A stretch of 64,000 bases of DNA from PNNG01 sp046291695 (GCA_046291695.1 JBKBSO010000005.1:1-64000); one strand, 5' to 3'. Numbered from the stretch's first letter, positions 1-8,385 are shown. Numbers and translations: made by a program. The notes: a model not told the origin generated them from the letters alone.

Positions 1-839
1 GCCTCCAAATACTTTACGATTATTGTCACGGCTTGCTAAAGGCACAAACCTATTTGCAGGTTGATGAAACTACCATCAAAGTTCAGGATCCTAAACTCAA
101 AGGAAGCACGCACTTGGGATATTATTGGGCATATTATGCTCCCATCACCCAATTATCGCTGTTTGAGTACAAGCCTGGTCGTGGCGGCAAGCATGTATGG
201 GAAACCTTAAGCGCGTTCCGCGGCTATATGCAAACCGATGGATATGCCGGCTATAATCAAATAGCTGCTCGGCCAGATATCGTACACTTATCTTGCATGG
301 CGCACATCCGGCGTAAGTTCTTTGATGCCCAAAACAACGATAAAGCCAGGGCGCAAAAGGCACTGCTATACATCCAAAAGTTGTATGCCATCGAAAGCAA
401 GGCCACTGAGCTGCAGCTTACAGCCGAGCAGCGCAAAGAGCTACGTTTAACAGAAGCGTTGCCTATTATCAACGAAATGGGCAAATGGATAGCTGCTGAA
501 AACAAATTGGTATTGCCCAAAAGCGCCATCGGTAAAGCCTTCTATTATGCCATTGAACGCTGGGAAGAAATGAGCAACTATCTACTCGATGGCAACCTGC
601 TAATCGATAATAATCTGATTGAAAACCAAATCAGGCCTATAGCGCTTGGACGCAAAAACTACCTGTTTGCCGGTAGCCACGAAGCAGCCCAACGAGCAGC
701 TGTCATTTACACCTTCATGGCACAATGTAAGCTGGCCAAAGTTAACCCAAATGAATGGTTAGCCTACGTGCTCACCAACCTCCAAACCACCAAAATCAAT
801 CAGCTCGAAAAGCTCCTACCCATAAACTTCGGGAAATAA
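1..839 (+). mobile_element. IS66-family transposase, C-terminal part (5' end outside window)
   Basis: This is the catalytic half of an IS66-type DDE transposase. The frame is open from base 3 with no start, so the gene begins upstream of the window; the TTG at 33 is not a real start. The three catalytic acidic residues are visible in family contexts: Asp in LQVDE, Asp in QTDGYAGY, and Glu in NNLIENQIRP. The IS66 tail motif YLFAGSHEAAQRAA follows the last one. The protein ends with a stop at 837-839. About 25 bp further on the sequence changes into a different gene, so the right end of the element is placed near 863; the bases around 842-863 look like an IS66 terminal repeat, but this was not proven. 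Only the transposase is in view; the TnpA/TnpB accessory genes typical of IS66 would lie upstream. Confidence 0.92.
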
Positions 840-863
840 CAAGATGGAGTTGGTCGGGGGGAT

Positions 864-1249
864 ACGAAGTAAAGGAGCCCATAGATGGTATTTGCGATGA
901 GACCAATGTACTGGCCATTTTGCCGATTAAAGGTAATGGGCAAGAAAAGGCTGTTCCACCATTGACTAAGGCAGAAATATCGGAAGCCTTGACTAGCCAG
1001 GTGAACTTTATCAAGGAGCATCCCGATTTTGAAGCAGAGGGCATGGTAACCCTGCTGGTAAATTGCAAAGGCGAATTGGTACGCTGTGCGATAGACAATA
1101 AAACCCAAAGCCAGGAACTCGACAGTGAGGTTGTAGCGGTTTTCGCAACACTTAAGAATTGGAAGCCTGCCACTTGGTACAATAAGGCGGTGGATTCGGT
1201 GGTGCATTTCCGCTTTCAGGTAAAGGACGGCAAAATCAATTTAAAGTAA
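864..1249 (+). pseudogene. 3' remnant of a TonB-like (energy transducer C-terminal) gene cut by IS66
   Basis: An open frame runs through the end of the IS element and then encodes about 128 residues that read as host protein, from near EVKEPIDG to the stop at 1247-1249. The segment resembles the C-terminal domain of TonB-family energy transducers as found in Bacteroidota: a strand like MVTLLVNCKGEL, then LKNWKPATW, then VDSVVHFRFQVKDGKI. There is no start or N-terminal transmembrane anchor; the upstream half has been replaced by the insertion element. I read it as a 5'-truncated, non-functional gene. If the IS has a promoter reading outward the fragment could be transcribed, but there is no sign of a signal or anchor. 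The family assignment comes from pattern memory, not a search. Confidence 0.7.
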
Positions 1250-1384
1250 CAACCCTAAGCATGTTCTTGTGGATCATTGCTGCCATTTCATAAAGCCTTA
1301 GGGCGGTACTAAATGCAACAGCTCAAAAGCTAAAGCGCTAATGGTATGCCATCTGCTCAATATCTTTATCGCTAAAATGTAAAT

Positions 1385-2180
1385 ATGCACTTCAAAAGAT
1401 GCTTCAAGCGCAACACACATAATGGTTTTTTTAAGATCCTAGCGGCTTTTGGTAGGGCTTTGAATCGCTTGTACGAAAATAGAAATCACGATGTATACAG
1501 TAATGGAGAGCTTCGCCTACTGAAGAAAATAGCAACATATAAGCCATCCGTAATTATTGATGGGGGGGGCAAATGTTGGAACTTATGCCCTTTTGGCGCA
1601 TAAAACCAATCCAACTGCCCGGATTTTTGCTTTTGAACCGGTGAAAACCACCTTTGAAAAATTAAAGCAAAATACCGGGCATATCCCTCAAATCGTGGCT
1701 ATCGAAAAAGGGCTCTTTAAAGAAAGCTGTACGGCCGAAATCAATGTGTTTTCGTCAGATACCCACGCTTCAGTAGTAAACATCGAGGGCCTTAACTATA
1801 CCACCACAGAAAAGCAAAGCATTGCATTGGTTAAGGGTGACGAATTTTTGAAAGCCAACCAAATTCCGGAGGTGGATTTACTAAAAATTGACGTGGAAGG
1901 GGCTGAATTCGATGCGATTTTAGGATTCGAGGAGCATATAGATAAAGGCCTGATTAAAATGATTCAGTTTGAATATGGCTATATCAATATTTCAACAAAA
2001 GTATTGTTGCTCGATTTTTATAAGTATTTCGAAACCAAAGGCTATATCCTCGGGAAAATTTTCCCAAAAACGGTTGAATTCAGGAAGTACGACTTCAAAT
2101 ACGAAGACTTTTTAGGCCCGAATTTTATTGCAGTAAAGAAATCGGAAACGGAATTAATAAAGCTGTTGACGAAAAGCTGA
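1385..2180 (+). pseudogene. FkbM-family methyltransferase interrupted by a +1 frameshift in a G8 tract
   Basis: Two overlapping frames together encode one SAM-dependent methyltransferase of the FkbM type. The first (from ATG 1385) ends YKPSVIIDGG and then goes out of frame; the second carries on as ANVGTYALLA, which completes the SAM-binding motif I (IIDGGANVGTYA). Later family features follow: FEPV, then VDLLKIDVEGAEFDAI. The break lies exactly in a run of eight G (1562-1569); seven G would restore a single reading frame of about 265 codons. The enzyme would O-methylate a sugar or similar small substrate. The frameshift may be a true mutation, a phase-variable switch or a sequencing error. 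The gene stands alone next to an IS scar, which fits a recently acquired or disturbed locus. Confidence 0.8.
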
Positions 2181-2307
2181 ATTACCGCTTTCTACCTATT
2201 CCTCTTAGCTAGCCTAAGGCGTTGAAGTGTTAATTCCGTTTCCCTTAAGAAGTAGCATGATCCGGACTGCTACTTTGAAACTTGAATGAAGTTGGATTTT
2301 GCTACAC

Positions 2308-2781
2308 TCAATTCATCCAGGCGCCGTACATCCACACCAGCTTTTCCTGTTCGCGGATATAGTCGCTCATCAGCGCGTTGGTGCCTTCGTCGCCGGCCTC
2401 GCCGCTGAGTTCGAGCAATTCGCGCTCAAGCACCAAAATGGTTTGCAGGCCATCTAAGATGCTGCCCACGGCTTCGCGGCCAGCCGTTACATGCTTGGCT
2501 TCTTTCACCGACGATAAGCCCAAATAATCGGTATAAGTGTGAATGGGCGTATGCCCCAGGGTGAGCACCCGCTCGGCCAATTCGTCGATTTTAAGGATGA
2601 GGTCGTTGTACAGTTCTTCGAACTTAAGGTGCAATTCAAAAAACTTTTCACCTTTGATATTCCAGTGAAAGCCCCGGGTGTTCATGTAAAACACCTGGTA
2701 ATTGGCCAACAAGTTGTTCAATTTTTCGGCTAATGCAGCAGATTTCTGTGGGTCGAGTCCAATGCGATTAATTTGTTTCAT
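2308..2781 (-). CDS. dps: Dps/ferritin-like DNA-protection protein
   Basis: This 157-residue protein is a Dps-type miniferritin, which binds and oxidises Fe(II) with peroxide and protects DNA as a dodecamer. The signature is clear: a first helix with NTRGFHWNIKGEKFFELH, giving the His and acidic ligands of the inter-subunit ferroxidase centre, followed by the conserved LYNDLILKIDELAERVLTLG helix. The start chosen is ATG at 2781 (MKQINRIGLD); a longer reading would add 14 residues that do not look like Dps. The length is normal for the family. It stands alone, with an intergenic stretch on both sides. A near-consensus -7 box (TATCTTAC) lies a short way upstream. Confidence 0.93.
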   Translation of the reverse strand: MKQINRIGLDPQKSAALAEKLNNLLANYQVFYMNTRGFHWNIKGEKFFELHLKFEELYNDLILKIDELAERVLTLGHTPIHTYTDYLGLSSVKEAKHVTAGREAVGSILDGLQTILVLERELLELSGEAGDEGTNALMSDYIREQEKLVWMYGAWMN

Positions 2782-3029
2782 ACTATTTTGCTTTTGGTGT
2801 AAGATACGGAATTTTGGCCGCACTACAGGGTGACTTGGGTTACATAATGTTGGTTTGGGCTAGCTCCTCAGCGTACCGCCACAGCTTATTTCTTTCGGTT
2901 GGCATCCTCTGCTTGCCGGGCCTCTGCCCCTAAGCGAGGTGAGCGTTACAGCTGGTTTTTATGTGCCTGAAATAAGTATCACAACAGTACCTGCAGAACA
3001 TGGCCAATTATTGCAATAACTTCCTATTT

Positions 3030-3069
3030 GAATAAGCTGATGGTGAATAAGCTGATGGTGAATAAGCTG
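3030..3069. repeat. 15-bp tandem repeat, about 2.7 copies
   Basis: The unit GAATAAGCTGATGGT occurs twice exactly (3030-3044 and 3045-3059) and is followed by a 10-base partial third copy (3060-3069). It is in non-coding sequence. It may be a slippage-prone repeat that varies between strains. Confidence 0.9.
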
Positions 3070-3118
3070 TGGGCGGATCGGTTGGGCTGTTTTTGGGGAG
3101 TATGATCAGCTGGGCAAA

Positions 3119-3147
3119 TAAAAAAGCCCCGCTTTTGGCGAGGCTTA
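3119..3147 (-). terminator. Rho-independent terminator of the lipoprotein gene
   Basis: On the minus strand a stem AAGCCTCGC / GCGGGGCTT (one G-T pair) with a short AAAA-type loop is followed by a run of T. It lies about 20 bp after the stop of the lipoprotein gene at 3169. Confidence 0.85.
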
Positions 3148-3168
3148 AATGCTTGTTGTTGAAATAGA

Positions 3169-3687
3169 TTAGTTTGCTTTCTCAAATATTTCAATGAGGG
3201 TACCTGTAATGTTTCCTACCGGATTACCATTGCTGTCAATTAACTGAAGGGTGATGTTCTGGATTACACGCTCCAAAGTTTCGGTTTTGTAGTCGTAAAT
3301 CAAGGCATTTCCGCCTGCAGTTGGAGTAATGCTAATCTGGGTGTCGTTGTTAAGAAATACCCAGTTAAATGCAGGATTAGGATTTTGCTGTGTAGCCATA
3401 AAAGTGCCCGTAGCAGTACCTGTACCATCAGCCACAAAATTGAAACGCCACTGGTCGGCACCTACAATATTGATATTGGCCGTATCGTTTTGGCCCTGCT
3501 CAATCATGCGGGTTAGCTTTACTTTCCACGGCTTTTCAGCTAAAATTTCGGCTTTGGTTGGGGCAGGTGGATTGTTGGGGTTATTGGGATTGTTGGGGTC
3601 GGTAGGGTCAATTTCGTCTTTTTTACATGCGGTAAACACCAACATGCCGGCAGCCAGAACGAGGGCGAAGTTTCTGAATACTTTCAT
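3169..3687 (-). CDS. Lipocalin-like lipoprotein, hypothetical
   Basis: This 172-residue protein starts with a lipoprotein signal: a hydrophobic stretch and lipobox LVFTAC with the lipidated Cys at residue 21, followed by KKDE. Positions about 27-42 are a flexible Asp/Asn/Pro spacer (DPNNPNNPNNP). The rest (TKAEILAEKPWKV...) is the pattern of small Bacteroidota lipoproteins with a lipocalin-like beta-barrel, beginning with a Trp in the first strand and ending with a strand after a turn (TGTLIEIFEKAN). The function is unknown; it is expected to be anchored in a membrane, most likely the outer one. A possible -7 box TATATTCG lies upstream and a terminator follows. It is a single-gene unit. Confidence 0.8.
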   Translation of the reverse strand: MKVFRNFALVLAAGMLVFTACKKDEIDPTDPNNPNNPNNPPAPTKAEILAEKPWKVKLTRMIEQGQNDTANINIVGADQWRFNFVADGTGTATGTFMATQQNPNPAFNWVFLNNDTQISITPTAGGNALIYDYKTETLERVIQNITLQLIDSNGNPVGNITGTLIEIFEKAN

Positions 3688-4044
3688 TTTTTGGAAAATT
3701 TTGAATGGCGAATATAAGGCTCAATAACTTAGGTGCAGCCAATGGGCTAAAGAAAGCTTCCCAAATCCTTCGCCTCGGCACGAAAGCGAATTACAGCGAA
3801 GAGCTCAGCATTCGCGAGGGGGGGGGCGAAGCCATCGACCGGGCGCTATAGCGCGCTAGTCTCGCGTTGTGGCTTTATCCAAGCTGTGCGAAGAATTTTT
3901 AAGGAAAAGAAAATACGAAAGCGTTCCCATAGCTACGCGTTCTTCTTTTCACAGAGGGATAAGCGGGTGAGCTGCTTAAAAAGTATGAAAACTGAGGAGA
4001 CAAGTGTACGCTCGAAGTAGAAGCAGCACAAAATTTTTCGGTGC
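3688..4044. other. Intergenic region with a G9 run and a 12-bp palindrome
   Basis: No coding frame looks real. Visible structures are a run of nine G at 3818-3826 and the palindrome GCGCTATAGCGC at 3843-3854. I cannot assign a function to the rest; the deoxynucleoside kinase gene ends at its right edge. Confidence 0.5.
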
Positions 4045-4665
4045 TTAAAACAAGCCGTTAAATTCAGCTTCAATTTTGTTTACAATAAAGCCAAGGTCTT
4101 CGGCTTTGTCGGCGAAATTGAGGTTGTCGACTTCTACAATCAGTAATTTCCCTTCGGTATAGGTGTCGATCCAGGCTTCGTAACGCTCGTTCAGCCTACG
4201 CAAATAATCGAGCCGGATGCTGTCTTCGTATTCACGCCCGCGTTTTTGGATTTGTTTTACCAAGGTGGGGACCGAAGCGCGCAGGTAAATCAACAAATCA
4301 GGTGGTGTAATCATGTTGTTGATGGCTTCGAAAAGGGAGCGATAATTATCGAAATCACGACCGGTCATCAAGCCCATGGCGTGCAAATTAGGCGCAAAAA
4401 TATGGGCATCTTCGTAGATCGTCCGGTCTTGGATAACGGCTTTGGGCTGCTTACGGATGTCTTGCAGTTGCCGGAACCGTGAGTTTAGGAAGTAGATTTG
4501 CAAGTTAAACGACCAGCGTTGCATGTCTTCGTAAAAGTCGTTGAGGTAGGGGTTATTGTCAACATCCTCAAAATGTGGTTCCCAATTGTACTGTTTGGCC
4601 AGCAAGGTGGTGAGGGTGGTTTTTCCTGAGCCTATATTGCCGGCTATGGCGATGTGTTTTCCCAT
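4045..4665 (-). CDS. Deoxynucleoside kinase (dNK family)
   Basis: This 206-residue enzyme phosphorylates a deoxynucleoside for the salvage of DNA precursors. It has the P-loop GNIGSGKTT at residues 9-17 and the dNK motif DRTIYED at 80-86, where the Glu/Asp-Arg pair holds the substrate sugar and acts as base. A later region KRGREYEDSI contributes the lid. Its sequence matches the deoxyadenosine/deoxyguanosine kinase type of bacteria, but substrate choice cannot be read with certainty. It lies 9 bp downstream of trpS on the same strand, so they are probably cotranscribed. Confidence 0.9.
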   Translation of the reverse strand: MGKHIAIAGNIGSGKTTLTTLLAKQYNWEPHFEDVDNNPYLNDFYEDMQRWSFNLQIYFLNSRFRQLQDIRKQPKAVIQDRTIYEDAHIFAPNLHAMGLMTGRDFDNYRSLFEAINNMITPPDLLIYLRASVPTLVKQIQKRGREYEDSIRLDYLRRLNERYEAWIDTYTEGKLLIVEVDNLNFADKAEDLGFIVNKIEAEFNGLF

Positions 4666-4674
4666 TGCTTTTAC

Positions 4675-5655
4675 TTAAAATCCCATGATTGCTCTTACTT
4701 CACGAAGGGTAACCGCTGCACTTTCGCGGGCTTTTTCAGCGCCTTCGCGCATTACTTTTTGAATATAGGCCTCGTCGGCCGAAATGGCATCGATTTTTTC
4801 ACGGATGGGTGCCACAAATTGCAGCACATCTTCGGCCAATTGCTTTTTTAAATCGCCATAGCGGATACTGCAATCGGCATAGGCCTGGCGGTAGTGCGCC
4901 ACAACTTCTGATGTCGATACCAGCGAAAGTAGGGTAAAGAGGTTTTCTACAGCTTCGGTAGGGGTGCTATTGGCTTCGGTGGGGCCGCTATCGGTTACTG
5001 CCCGCATGATTTTTTTTCGAATGGCTGCCGGATCTTCACTCAGGTAAATGGCGTTGCCTTCTGATTTGCCCATTTTACCGCTGCCATCTAATCCAGGCAC
5101 TTTAATCAAGGCTTCTCCGAAATTGAAGGGGTAAGGTTCCGGGAAATAGTCGATGCCATAAAAGTGGTTGAAGCGGTTTACGAAATTCCTCGCCATTTCA
5201 AGATGCTGCTCCTGGTCTTTGCCTACAGGTACTTTGGTGGCTTTGTGAATAATTACGTCGGCCGTCATGAGCACCGGATAGGTCAGTAAGCCGGCATTTA
5301 CATTGTTGGGTTGCTTGCGAACTTTGTCTTTAAAGGTGGGCACCTTTTCGAGTTCGCCCACATAGGCATGCATATTGAGGAGCATGTAGAGCTCGGGGAT
5401 TTCGCGCAAATCGCTTTGCAGGTATACCGTCGCTACTTCCGGATTGATGCCACAAGCCAGGTATTCCACCAGCACCTGCCGCACGCTGGCACGCAGCTCT
5501 TGGGGGTTGGGGTGTGTGGTAAGCGCATGATAATCGGCAATAAAAAAGTAGCAGTTGTGTTCGTGCTGCATACGCACGAAATTTTTAACCGCGCCAAAAT
5601 AGTTTCCCAGATGCAGTTGGCCAGTAGAACGGATACCCGATACGACAATTTCCAT
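4675..5655 (-). CDS. trpS: Tryptophanyl-tRNA synthetase
   Basis: This 326-residue class I synthetase joins Trp to tRNA-Trp in the cytoplasm. The HIGH motif appears as HLGN (residues 15-18) after the TrpRS N-terminal motif SGIRSTGQ, and the KMSKS loop as KMGKS (194-198). The length is normal. The start is placed at ATG 5655, giving MEIVVSGIR as in the family; an upstream ATG would add six extra residues. It is the first gene of a likely two-gene unit with the deoxynucleoside kinase gene. Confidence 0.96.
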   Translation of the reverse strand: MEIVVSGIRSTGQLHLGNYFGAVKNFVRMQHEHNCYFFIADYHALTTHPNPQELRASVRQVLVEYLACGINPEVATVYLQSDLREIPELYMLLNMHAYVGELEKVPTFKDKVRKQPNNVNAGLLTYPVLMTADVIIHKATKVPVGKDQEQHLEMARNFVNRFNHFYGIDYFPEPYPFNFGEALIKVPGLDGSGKMGKSEGNAIYLSEDPAAIRKKIMRAVTDSGPTEANSTPTEAVENLFTLLSLVSTSEVVAHYRQAYADCSIRYGDLKKQLAEDVLQFVAPIREKIDAISADEAYIQKVMREGAEKARESAAVTLREVRAIMGF

Positions 5656-5757
5656 AAGTGGCGCAAAATACAAAAAAGCATGGCTGATCGCAGGCTGTTG
5701 CTGTGTTTTTTAGTCGGTCTTTCGGCAGGTCAAATGAGGGAGACTGCAATTTGTTTG

Positions 5758-5765
5758 TAGTTTTG
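5758..5765 (+). promoter_or_regulatory. Bacteroidota -7 element upstream of plsC
   Basis: TAGTTTTG matches the TAnnTTTG consensus and ends 7 bp before the plsC ATG. No good -33 TTG box is seen at the usual spacing, so this rests on the -7 box alone. Confidence 0.4.
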
Positions 5766-5772
5766 CATCCGC

Positions 5773-6513
5773 ATGAAAGGCTTGATATTTCGTTTACAGC
5801 AGTTTTGGGCCATTTGGTTTCTGGTGTTGTTTGCCATTACTTTTTTAGTGCAATATCCGCTTTATGCCATTTTGTTGCGCATACCGGCTTTGTATAGTTG
5901 GGTACATCGCATCCGGGTTGGCTGGGCTTGGCTATTGTTTGCTTGTATTGGCTTGCGCCTGCAGGTACAACGACAGCACAAACTGAGCCGAAATGCCCCC
6001 TATATTTATGTGGCCAATCATGCTTCTTTTCTCGATATTCCGGTAATGGCGGCTGCCGTACCGGGTACCCTCCATTTTATGGCCAAACACGAATTGGCTA
6101 AAATTCCCCTTTTTGGTTTGTTTTTTCGTACCATCGACATTGCTGTGCCCCGAGGGCAAATACGGGGTTCGCACCGCGCTTATGAGGCTGCGGCACAACG
6201 CTTGAAGCAGGGGGGAAACATCATGATTTTTCCCGAAGGAGGCATTCTGCCCAATGCCCCAACGTTAAAAGCTTTTAAATCAGGGGCCTTTCGACTCGCC
6301 ATTGCACACAATATTCCCATTGTTCCGGTATCTTTGATCGACAACTGGCGAATCCTGCCCGATGCCCCTGTGCCGCCCCTGCGACCGGGTAAAAGTCGGG
6401 TGGTGGTTCATGCCCCCATTCATCCACAAGCGCTTGGGGGCGATGAAAATGAATTACGCCGCTTGACACACCAAATCATTAACAACACGCTAATTGCAGC
6501 CCATGAAAATTGA
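5773..6513 (+). CDS. plsC: 1-acyl-sn-glycerol-3-phosphate acyltransferase
   Basis: This 246-residue membrane enzyme adds the second acyl chain to lysophosphatidic acid to make phosphatidic acid. It has a hydrophobic N-terminal segment (about 10-35), the catalytic NHX4D block as NHASFLD (82-88), and the phosphate-binding FPEGG (153-157). Both are at the usual distance. It is the first gene of a tight operon: gatC starts 11 bp inside its 3' end, followed by an ABC ATPase and cobalamin adenosyltransferase, each with a 4-bp overlap. Confidence 0.92.
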   Translation: MKGLIFRLQQFWAIWFLVLFAITFLVQYPLYAILLRIPALYSWVHRIRVGWAWLLFACIGLRLQVQRQHKLSRNAPYIYVANHASFLDIPVMAAAVPGTLHFMAKHELAKIPLFGLFFRTIDIAVPRGQIRGSHRAYEAAAQRLKQGGNIMIFPEGGILPNAPTLKAFKSGAFRLAIAHNIPIVPVSLIDNWRILPDAPVPPLRPGKSRVVVHAPIHPQALGGDENELRRLTHQIINNTLIAAHEN

Positions 6514-6793
6514 CCTGAATACCGTTGACCGCCTCGCCCACCTGGCACGTCTGGAATTTGACGAGCAAACCAAAAGCCAAATGCTCGATGATATGAATCG
6601 TTTTCTCGAATTCGCCGAGAAGCTCAATGAACTGGATACTGCGGAAGTAGCCCCACTCATTTACATGAACGACGATCAGAATGTGATGCGCAAAGATGAA
6701 GTGATACAGGAATTGTCGCATGAAGAAGCCTTAAAAAACGCCCCCAAGCGCGATAGCGATTTCTTTAGGGTGCCTAAAGTCATCGAAAAATGA
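6503..6793 (+). CDS. gatC: Glutamyl-tRNA(Gln)/aspartyl-tRNA(Asn) amidotransferase subunit C
   Basis: This 96-residue protein is the small structural subunit of the GatCAB complex, which amidates mischarged Glu-tRNA(Gln) or Asp-tRNA(Asn). The family pattern is visible: VDRLAHLARLEFDEQ near the N-terminus, FLEFAEKLNELDT, APLIYM, and a C-terminal NAPKRDSDFFRVPKVIEK. The start is ATG 6503; a TTG nine bases earlier is less likely. It overlaps plsC by 11 bp and the following ABC ATPase by 4 bp. gatA and gatB are not in this window. Confidence 0.94.
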   Translation: MKIDLNTVDRLAHLARLEFDEQTKSQMLDDMNRFLEFAEKLNELDTAEVAPLIYMNDDQNVMRKDEVIQELSHEEALKNAPKRDSDFFRVPKVIEK

Positions 6794-7509
6794 CCGCTCA
6801 GGAAATCATTCGGCTTACGGAAATTGGCCGTCGCTACATCATGGGCCTGGAAGAAATCCACGCCATCCGCACCATTAGCCTCAACATTTTTAAAAATGAG
6901 TACGTGGCCCTCATGGGCCCCTCGGGTTCCGGCAAATCGACCTTGATGAACATCATCGGCTGTTTGGATACGCCCACACACGGTCAATATGTGCTCAACC
7001 AAACCGATGTAAGTCGTATGGACGACAACCAGCTGGCTGAAATCCGTAACAAAGAAATCGGCTTCGTTTTCCAGACTTTTAACCTGCTCCCACGCTCTTC
7101 GGCCCTCGAAAATGTGGCTTTACCTCTGGTGTATGCCGGCATTAATAAGGTCGAACGAAATGAACGTGCGGCGGAAATGTTAGGATTGGTAGGCTTATCA
7201 GACCGCATGCACCACAAACCCAATGAGCTTTCGGGAGGGCAACGCCAGCGTGTGGCAGTGGCCCGGGCATTGGTCAATAATCCCAGTATTATTTTGGCCG
7301 ATGAGCCTACCGGAAACCTCGATACCAAAACTTCTTATGAGATTATGGGTTTGTTTGAGGAGATTCATGCCAAAGGCAATACCATCATTCTGGTAACCCA
7401 CGAAGAAGATATTGCCCGCCATGCCCACCGCATCGTGCGGCTACGCGATGGCCTGGTAGAATCGGATGAGCCGAACAATGAAATCATAACCCTACGCGAA
7501 AACGTATGA
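6790..7509 (+). CDS. ABC transporter ATP-binding protein, MacB/LolD class
   Basis: This 239-residue ATPase belongs to the MacB/LolD/FtsE class that drives extraction of lipoproteins or substrates from the inner membrane. It has Walker A GPSGSGKST (43-51), signature LSGGQ (147-151), Walker B IILADEP (167-173), and the switch His in VTHE. All catalytic motifs are intact. It overlaps gatC and the downstream cobalamin adenosyltransferase by 4 bp each (ATGA), which points to translational coupling. No permease gene is adjacent, so the partner FtsX-like protein must be encoded elsewhere. Confidence 0.9.
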   Translation: MTAQEIIRLTEIGRRYIMGLEEIHAIRTISLNIFKNEYVALMGPSGSGKSTLMNIIGCLDTPTHGQYVLNQTDVSRMDDNQLAEIRNKEIGFVFQTFNLLPRSSALENVALPLVYAGINKVERNERAAEMLGLVGLSDRMHHKPNELSGGQRQRVAVARALVNNPSIILADEPTGNLDTKTSYEIMGLFEEIHAKGNTIILVTHEEDIARHAHRIVRLRDGLVESDEPNNEIITLRENV

Positions 7510-8060
7510 AAATTTATACCAAAACCGGGGATCAAGGACTTACCTCGCTCATAGGAGGGGTGCGGGTATCTAAGGCCCATTTACGCATTGAGTCCTATGG
7601 TACGGTGGATGAACTGAACAGCTGGATAGGCCTGTTGCGGGCCAGACAATCGAACACAGCGATGGATGCCCTGCTCAATGATATTCAAAATCAGCTTTTT
7701 GTAATTGGCTCGCACCTGGCGGCTGATCCCGAAAAATCGCGCATGAGTTTGCCCGAATGGGAGTTGTCCTATACCGAAAAGCTGGAGCAAAGCATCGATG
7801 AAATGATGCAAACCTTACCCGAATTACGAAACTTTGTACTCCCGGGTGGCAACGAAGCCGCCGCCACCGCCCACATCGCCCGTTGTGTTTGTCGCCGTGC
7901 CGAGCGCCTCGTGGTGGCCCTGCAAGATCGCGAAGCTGTGGAACTGTCTTTGGTGGTGTATTTAAATCGTCTTTCCGACTTTCTTTTCACACTCGCCAGA
8001 AAACTGTGCGTAGATGCTGGAAATGAGGAGTTTTTGTGGCAACCTGCCCGAAAAAAATAA
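7506..8060 (+). CDS. Cob(I)alamin adenosyltransferase, PduO type
   Basis: This 184-residue enzyme transfers the adenosyl group of ATP to cob(I)alamin, giving coenzyme B12. It shows the PduO-family N-terminus MKIYTKTGDQGLTSL, which binds ATP, the SYGTVDELNSWIG helix, and the RCVCRRAERLVVAL motif with the catalytic Arg cluster. The length is normal. It is the last gene of the plsC operon, overlapping the ABC ATPase by 4 bp. In Bacteroidota the product most often serves methylmalonyl-CoA mutase or ribonucleotide reductase. Confidence 0.93.
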   Translation: MKIYTKTGDQGLTSLIGGVRVSKAHLRIESYGTVDELNSWIGLLRARQSNTAMDALLNDIQNQLFVIGSHLAADPEKSRMSLPEWELSYTEKLEQSIDEMMQTLPELRNFVLPGGNEAAATAHIARCVCRRAERLVVALQDREAVELSLVVYLNRLSDFLFTLARKLCVDAGNEEFLWQPARKK

Positions 8061-8131
8061 GTTTTACACTCCCGTTGAAAAAATAAATGCCGCCATCTGT
8101 AGTTCTATGGCGGAACTTTCCGCTTAAAATC

Positions 8132-8139
8132 TATATTTG
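8132..8139 (+). promoter_or_regulatory. -7 promoter element of the DUF2795 gene
   Basis: TATATTTG fits TAnnTTTG and lies 24 bp before the ATG at 8164. A -33 TTG is not obvious. Confidence 0.5.
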
Positions 8140-8163
8140 CGGAAATTATAAAAACGAACGCAT

Positions 8164-8385
8164 ATGTACTGGACACTTGAATTGGCTTCCCATTTGGAAG
8201 ATGCGCCCTGGCCCGCCACTAAGGAAGAGCTCATCGATTACGCCATACGTTCTGGTGCACCACTGGAGGTAATCGAAAACCTACAGGAACTCGAAGACGA
8301 TGGTGAACCGTACGAAACGATTGAGGAAATCTGGCCGGACTATCCAACCAAAGACGATTTTTTCTTCAACGAAGACGAATACTAA
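8164..8385 (+). CDS. DUF2795 domain protein
   Basis: A 73-residue acidic protein (MYWTLELASHLEDAPWPATKEELIDYAIRSG...) that matches the small DUF2795 family common in Bacteroidota. The core is a helical pair (ELIDYAIRSGAPLEVIENLQEL) with a C-terminal very acidic tail (KDDFFFNEDEY). Its function is unknown. It has its own -7 element and an own strong terminator, so it is a monocistronic unit, which fits a highly expressed small cytoplasmic protein. Confidence 0.88.
   Translation: MYWTLELASHLEDAPWPATKEELIDYAIRSGAPLEVIENLQELEDDGEPYETIEEIWPDYPTKDDFFFNEDEY

Larger units (their letters stand above)
2782..3168. other. Intergenic region between dps and a lipoprotein gene
   Basis: No gene is supported here. 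The stretch contains the dps upstream region, a 15-bp tandem repeat (3030-3069) and the terminator of the neighbouring lipoprotein gene. The rest has no recognisable structure. Confidence 0.6.

Noticed and set aside
33..96. TTG at 33 as the start of the transposase gene
   Set aside because: The frame is open back to base 3 and the N-terminal half of an IS66 transposase is missing, so the gene starts upstream of the window.
755..863. The N-terminal part of the 755-1249 frame as protein
   Set aside because: It is the transposase gene in another frame; only the part after about 863 reads as host protein.
3030..3069. CRISPR-like array
   Set aside because: The units are direct abutting 15-bp copies without spacers, and no cas gene is present; it is a simple tandem repeat.
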